From Mastigamoeba balamuthi (lineage: Eukaryota; Evosea; Mastigamoebida; Mastigamoebidae), in the NCBI GenBank assembly GCA_902651635.1, contig CACRSC010000139.1, forward strand, positions 1 to 23,304: a DNA stretch of 23,304 nt, given 5' to 3'. The notes below the pieces were generated by a model. The model did no database searches and was not told the DNA's origin. It worked only from the letters and a program-made list of their open reading frames with translations. Every line of letters starts with the position of its first letter. Position 1 is the first letter of the stretch. This document shows, piece by piece, positions 19,318 to 23,304 of this stretch. The position numbers and the translations under genes are program-made.

Positions 19318-19439
19318 TTTTGAAATAAACCGTCCGTGTGCGTGAGATCCCAAAATATCCCGCGTCAATTGTCGCACACCGCCCGCAGATACGCGTATCT
19401 CCTGCCCCGCGAATCGCAATATCTCCCCACATATCCGCC
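19318..19439. promoter_or_regulatory. Divergent promoter of ligase and TAF4-like genes
   Basis: Only 122 bases separate the two divergent start codons. The interval carries several related short elements on the plus strand: AAAATATCCC (19352-19361), GTATCTCC (19395-19402), AATATCTCCCC (19418-19428) and CATATCCGCC (19430-19439). The repeated core is about (A)TATC(T)CC. A similar core, inverted, lies upstream of the gene at 20920 (GGAGATATTT, 20838-20847). Confidence 0.5.
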
Positions 19440-20454
19440 ATGGAGACCTCCGCCGCAGCAGCCGCAGCAGCAGCAGCAGCAGGAGGGGCGGCAGCAGCAG
19501 CAGCAGCAGCAGCAGCGGTGCGGGTGCCCGAGGTGGGGGTGAGCGAGGAGGCGGTGCGGCGGCGGCTGCTGGCGACGGCGCAGCGGCACGACACGCGCGT
19601 GGCCGACGCGGCGCTGCTCTCGGCCGACGTCGCCCGCGCCCTCGCCCGCCACGTCGCCCGCGCCCTCGGGGCCGCCGCCTACGCCTCCCGCTACCGCCGC
19701 GCCACCGGCGGCAGGTCCCCCGGCCTCCGCGCCGCTCTCGGGCCCCGCGCCCTCGTCTGCTCCGACACGGCCGAGCGCCTCGCCGAGGCCCAGCAGCGCA
19801 TGCGCGACGAGCTCCGCCGCCGCGAGGACACGTCTTCCAAGGTCACGTCATGCCACGTCGCCTCACTCCTCTTTTTCCTCGCGTTGACGTCACACAACTG
19901 ACCCGGCGGGGCGGAATTGCGGGAAATCAAATCATATGCGTCTCTTTTCTCGCGATGGCATCACACAGCTGACTCGGCTTGCGCAATCCAATCGAATCGA
20001 GTAGGACGCGGAGGAGGAGCGGGCCAAGGCGGCGGGGGAGGCGGCGGCGAGGCAGGCGGCGGCGGTGACGCCGGTGCTGACGCAGGCGATGTTCGAGCGG
20101 CTCAAGGTGCTGCACGCCAAGCAGCGGGCGGCGCAGGCGCAGCAGGGCCCCGCGCTGCTGGCCGCCGAGGTCCACGAGCTCAACCAGCTGGCGCGGGCCT
20201 ACCAGCGCCAGGTCGCCCAGAACCAGGCCGCCCAGCGCGCGGGCGCTGCGGGCGCCGCTGCTGCCGTGGCCGCCCAGCGCGCCTGCACCATCACAGCCGC
20301 CGACCTCATGTGCGGCACCTCTGCCCCTTTGCCGCCCCTCGGTAGCGAGCAGGGCTCACAGAGGGGAGGGCACTGGCACAGGAGCTGCCCCGACATCGTG
20401 GGGAGGCGCGTCCTCGACAAGTTCGCCATCCGCAGGCTCCGCAAGATACACTGA
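19440..20454 (+). CDS. TAF4-like TFIID subunit, two exons
   Basis: Exons 19440-19841 and 20005-20454 (phase-0 intron), 283 residues. The protein opens with an alanine-rich tract. Then a helical region (VSEEAVRRRLLATAQRHD to ALLSADVARALARHVARAL and YRR) resembles the TAF4 C-terminal histone-fold half, where a similar pattern (SALQQRI, then a run of helices ending in HR) precedes a DxxxxLxxLexxxxxE helix; here that helix is TAERLAEAQQRMRDELRRRE. After the junction comes a charged coiled-coil-like stretch (DAEEERAKAAGE) and a late CTITAADLM, comparable with the ITVRDL motif near the end of TAF4. TAF4 pairs with TAF12 in TFIID. The protein is short for TAF4, being essentially the C-terminal domain alone. 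The structure of the gene is well supported; the family name is a pattern match that needs a profile search. Confidence 0.5.
19842..20004 (+). other. Intron of the TAF4-like gene with duplicated branch-point region
   Basis: Donor AAG|GTCACG at 19842, acceptor GAGTAG at 20004, 163 nt, phase 0. It is about twice the usual intron length here and contains two similar blocks of about 38 bases (19869-19906 and 19942-19980), each with a pyrimidine tract, TCGCG, TCACACA and CTGAC (19898-19902 and 19969-19973). Confidence 0.65.
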
Positions 20455-20533
20455 GAGACTCGTAGCAGCTGACCGACAGCGCAGAGCCCCAAATGCACCG
20501 GCCTCGCCCTCAGCTTACTCAGTGCTGTGTGAA

Positions 20534-20606
20534 GCCGACCTAGCTCAGTCGGTAGAGCGCACGGCTCTTAACCGTGTGGTCGAGGGTTCGACCCCCTCGG
20601 TCGGCG
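20534..20606 (+). tRNA. tRNA-Lys (anticodon CUU)
   Basis: The 73-base cloverleaf is complete. The 7-bp acceptor stem pairs perfectly (GCCGACC with GGTCGGC). The D arm is GCTC/GAGC, the anticodon stem CACGG/CCGTG with loop CTCTTAA (anticodon CTT), and the T arm GAGGG/CCCTC with loop TTCGACC. There is no encoded CCA and no intron. The A box (TAGCTCAGTCGG) and B box (GGTTCGACCCC) are canonical, so RNA polymerase III should transcribe it. Confidence 0.97.
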
Positions 20607-20610
20607 TCCC

Positions 20611-20615
20611 TTTTT
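20611..20615 (+). terminator. RNA polymerase III T-run terminator
   Basis: Five T residues begin five bases after the tRNA-Lys discriminator base, the expected pol III stop signal. Confidence 0.8.
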
Positions 20616-20919
20616 GTCCACATCGATACCACACCACCACAACCACACCCCCACTTCCCGCCCGTGGGTGTTGAGTCAATTGCCATACAGGCAACACACC
20701 CCATTCCTGTGCGAGGCGGTGGGGCAGTGGGGGCACCGGTGCTGTCGGTGGAGAGAGGGCAGGGAGGGGCAGTAGGAGGGGCACAAGCAGGCAGGGGCAC
20801 CACCACCCACCGGTGGCCCGGCTGATGATGAAATCTCGGAGATATTTATTGGTGGTCTTTTTTGAAAAAGGCGGAGGGCACACACACCGAGGGCTCTCTG
20901 TCTGTTTGGCGCCCACGCC
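20616..20919. promoter_or_regulatory. Upstream region of the RGG/Q-rich protein gene
   Basis: No gene is seen here. It holds two 10-bp palindromes with the shared core CACCGGTG (GCACCGGTGC at 20733-20742, CCACCGGTGG at 20807-20816), an AT-rich element GGAGATATTTATTGG (20838-20852) about 75 bases before the ATG, and a G-rich tract. This arrangement suits a promoter; the sites are inferred. Confidence 0.4.
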
Positions 20920-22376
20920 ATGGAAGACCCGCAGCAGACCTCCGCAGACTCCCTCCTCGTCCCCGCCACCCTCAAGTCCTACTCGGCCGACCCGGTCCCC
21001 GCCACCCTCCCGCCCCCCTGCGATCGCCAAAAAGATCTCGAAAATATCGCCCGCTGACCCCCCCCGCTGCCTCGTGCAGGCCTCTGCCGCGGCCTCTGCC
21101 GCCGCCCACGCGTCCCAGATGGCCCAGCTGCTGGGCCCAGGCCCTGCCGCGCCCTCTGTTGCCGCCCCCGTGCCCCACAGCAGCGCAGGGGCCGCAGGAG
21201 GGCCCACAGCAGTGGGGGCCACAGTGGGGACCACTGGAGGGGCAGCAGCGCCGCAGCTGCAGGCGCCCCAGCCCCAGCTGAGGCCGCTGCCGCCGATGCA
21301 GATACCGGGGCGGTCGAAGCGGGTGGCGCGGGTGTTCAGCGTGCCCCAGAGCCGCGTGTACTACGAGCTGAACCCCAACGTCTACGACATCATGGGCTGC
21401 AAGACGAGCGCCCAGCGCCAGGCCGTCCTCGCCGCTGTCCGCGAGCGCCTGCCCCCCGCCGAGCGCGTCACCCTCGCCGCCGTCACGCCCCAGCAGCAGG
21501 CCCAGCAGGCCGCGGGCCACCACCACGGCCGCGGGGGCCGTGCGCCCCACCCCTGCGTCGCCGTGACGCTCGACGCGCTCCGCAGGCTCAGCGACGACCC
21601 CGCGGCCCCTGCGCAGGCCCACGGGCCGCGCTCCCCGCTCATGGTCTTTGTCGAGGCGGCTGCCGCCCAGCGGCTCGAGGACCTGCTGAGGGCCGGCGCT
21701 GCGATGCCCCCGCACGAGACGATGATGCAGGGGCTGCTGCCCGCGGCGCTGAGGGCTGCGGCGGCCGCGTCGTCGTCGTCGTCGGCGGCCGCGGGGGCGG
21801 CGTCGTCGTCGGCGAGGCGCAGGCGGGCGGCGGAGAGGGACGACGAGGGCGAGGAGGACTCGGGACGGGCCCGGCGACGAGCCGCTGCTCGAGAGCGACG
21901 ACGACGAGGACGGGGCGGGCGAGGGCGCCGAGGACGACGAGGACGAGGACGACGAGGACGAGGAGGAGGCCAGCCGCCGCCCGGCGCCCTCTGTGCCCCG
22001 CAAGCGCGTCATCGTCTCGGCCGAGCGCGAGCGCGAGATCCGGCAGGCGCTGGACAAGTGCCGCGCAGAGCTGGGCGAGCTCAACCGCGCCCTGGGCGAG
22101 CTCGAGGCCGAGACCGACGGGCTCAAGGACGCGCACCCGGCGTTCGCGTCGCTGCGCAGGAGGCGCGCGCCCCGGGTGCCGCAGCTGCAGCTGCAGGCGC
22201 AGGCGTCGCCGGTGGGGTCGCACAAGCGCGGGGCGCCCGACGAGGAGGACGAGGGCGACGAGGACGAGGAGGAGGACGAGGACGACGGCGCCCGCGAGCA
22301 GCAGGCGGCGCACGGGCACCACCACCACCACCGCGACGAGGACGACGACGAGGACGACTACGACGACGAGGAGGAG

Positions 22377-22408
<32 letters not shown>

Positions 22409-23096
22409 GGTGCCCCCGCCCCGCAAGTTCGCCGCCACCGGCAGGGGCCGCGGCGCCCGGGGCTCCTACTCTGCCGGCCGCGGCCGTGGTCGCGGGCGCG
22501 GCGGCCGCGGGCGCGGGCGAGGCGCGGGGGGGCGCGGGGGCTCGTCCTCGCCGTCGTCGGAGCTGCTGCTCTCGCCGGGGACGGCCTCTGCGCAGAGCCT
22601 CTACGCCAGCCAGCAGCAGCAGCAGCAGCAGCACGCGCAACAACAGCTGCAGCTGCAGCAGCAGGCGGGCAAGCCCGGGCGCAAGCCGGCCCCCGTGGCG
22701 GCGCCGGCGCCGGCCCCGCTGCCGGGGCTGATCGCGCAGCAGCAGGCGCAGGCGCAGCAGCAGGCGCAGCTGCAGATGCAGCAGCAGATGGCGCAGGTGC
22801 AGCTGCAGCTGCAGATGGCCCAGCAGGCGGCTGCTGCGGCCGCGGCGGCGCCCTACAGCGCCGAGCACATCGCGAGCCTCGAGCAGCAGCTGGCCATGTG
22901 GCGCGGCGGCTCGCAGGGGGCGCAGCAGCAGCAGCAGGCGCAGGCGCAGATGCAGCAGCAGCAGGGGATGGCTGGCGGCATGCAGGCGGCGCAGGCCCAG
23001 GCGCAGCGCCTGGCCCAGCAGCAGCAGCAGCAGATGCAGCAGATGCAGGGCATGCAGGGCCTGCAGAGCCCGTTCGCGGGGTCGCGCCCGTTCTGA
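20920..23096 (+). CDS. Unrecognised acidic, RGG- and Q-rich protein, two exons, one frame break
   Basis: Exon 1 is 20920-20994 (25 residues, MEDPQQTSADSLLVPATLK...). An 85-nt phase-0 intron follows (donor GTCCCC; CTGAC at 21054-21058 then a C-rich tract; acceptor GTGCAG). Exon 2 begins at 21080 and ends with TGA 23094-23096. Parts in order: Ala/Pro-rich start; a conserved-looking block (RSKRVARVFSVPQSRVYYEL, then NPNVYDIMGCKTSAQRQAVL); a second block (LMVFVEAAAAQRLEDLLRAG); an acidic tract; a coiled coil (AEREREIRQALDKCRAELGE); Asp/Glu runs with His5; an RGG-type box; and long Gln-rich runs ending near SPFAGSRPF. One frame change (skip one base or gain two) is needed near 21868 to keep the acidic tract going. 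Likely nuclear, in transcription or RNA handling, but I recognise no family. Confidence 0.6.
22230..22410 (+). repeat. GAC/GAG trinucleotide-rich acidic tract
   Basis: This imperfect GAC/GAG repeat encodes long Asp/Glu runs, with a short CAC run (His5) near 22318-22332. It is coding microsatellite-like sequence and a likely site of length variation. Confidence 0.7.
22607..23045 (+). repeat. CAG-rich region encoding glutamine tracts
   Basis: Clusters of CAG codons (22612-22633, 22739-22815, 22921-22966, 23018-23042) encode Gln runs mixed with Ala, Met and Leu. This is typical of protist transcription-related proteins and prone to repeat-length change. Confidence 0.7.
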
Positions 23097-23304
23097 GTCG
23101 GGGAGACACAGCACCGCAGGCGCCCCAGCCGCTCGCCCGCCCCCGTGTCTCCCGCGTGCCAAAACCCCCCCACCACCCCCAGACACTCGCATCCAAGTCT
23201 TTTTAAGTTCCCTGTCCCCCCGGGCACACCCGCCCTGCGCCGTTCTGCTCTCGCGGTGCCGAGCCAGACCTCCGTTTTGGGCCACTTTTCCGTGTTTGCT
23301 CCCT
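23097..23304 (+). other. 3' flank of the RGG/Q-rich gene
   Basis: No gene is seen. Nine-base inverted arms GGGAGACAC (23101-23109) and GTGTCTCCC (23145-23153) could form a hairpin in the 3' untranslated region. No AATAAA signal is present in the part shown. Confidence 0.35.

Noticed and set aside
18257-19594. 445-residue minus-strand Arg/Thr/Ser/Ala-rich open frame
   Set aside because: It overlaps ligase exon 2 in another frame and crosses the divergent promoter; the ligase exon is supported by the PIP box and downstream splicing.
21768-21892. An intron to explain the frame change near 21868
   Set aside because: Candidate GT sites lie in GCG/TCG repeats, there is no CTGAC motif or pyrimidine tract, and the removed sequence would include coherent acidic coding.
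22607-23045. Regular CAG spacing as a CRISPR-like or satellite array
   Set aside because: Units are irregular, in frame and part of a glutamine-rich coding region; there are no repeat-spacer units.
21639-23285. 548-residue minus-strand open frame
   Set aside because: It is the shadow of the plus-strand RGG/Q-rich gene; its Leu/Val/Arg runs are the complements of CAG and GAC repeats.

Overview
This window reads as nuclear DNA of a GC-rich, free-living-type unicellular eukaryote (protist). The evidence is: spliceosomal introns with GT-AG ends and a recurrent CTGAC branch-point-like motif, a eukaryotic DNA ligase I, a TFIID TAF4-like protein, poly-Q/poly-A/acidic low-complexity proteins, and a tRNA-Lys with internal A and B boxes and a T-run terminator. 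I cannot name the species.

Layout, left to right. 1-1762 holds an F-box/leucine-rich-repeat-like gene on the + strand that needs two frame changes to read through. 1967-3679 (- strand) is a decayed pogo/Tigger-like DDE transposase with several frameshifts and stops. 4029-15327 (- strand) is a head-to-tail array of three intronless paralogues, called here C (12232-15327), B (7771-10980) and A (4029-7162). Each encodes a signal peptide, a seven-repeat FG-GAP (integrin-alpha-like) beta-propeller, a cadherin-like (CADG-type) domain, a cysteine-rich stalk, one membrane span and a C-terminal PARP catalytic domain with an apparent H-Y-E triad. B and C are intact. A carries a one-base contraction of a G7 run to G6 that puts the PARP domain out of frame. 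15615-19317 (- strand) is an eight-exon DNA ligase I gene, reconstructed here with all seven introns; intron 1 splits the PCNA-binding PIP box. 19318-19439 is a compact divergent promoter. 19440-20454 (+) is a two-exon TAF4-like gene, 20534-20606 is tRNA-Lys(CUU), and 20920-23096 (+) is a two-exon gene for an unrecognised acidic, RGG- and Q-rich, probably nuclear protein with one frame break.

How the parts work together. The right third is housekeeping (replication/repair ligase, basal transcription, tRNA). The most notable content is the array of predicted cell-surface receptors whose cytosolic effector would be an ADP-ribosyltransferase rather than a kinase or adaptor. The propeller and PARP parts are nearly identical among copies while the stalk and membrane region differ, which suggests gene conversion at both ends with diversification in the middle. 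The left part, with a broken transposon, a damaged F-box gene and the tandem array, looks like a more fluid accessory segment.
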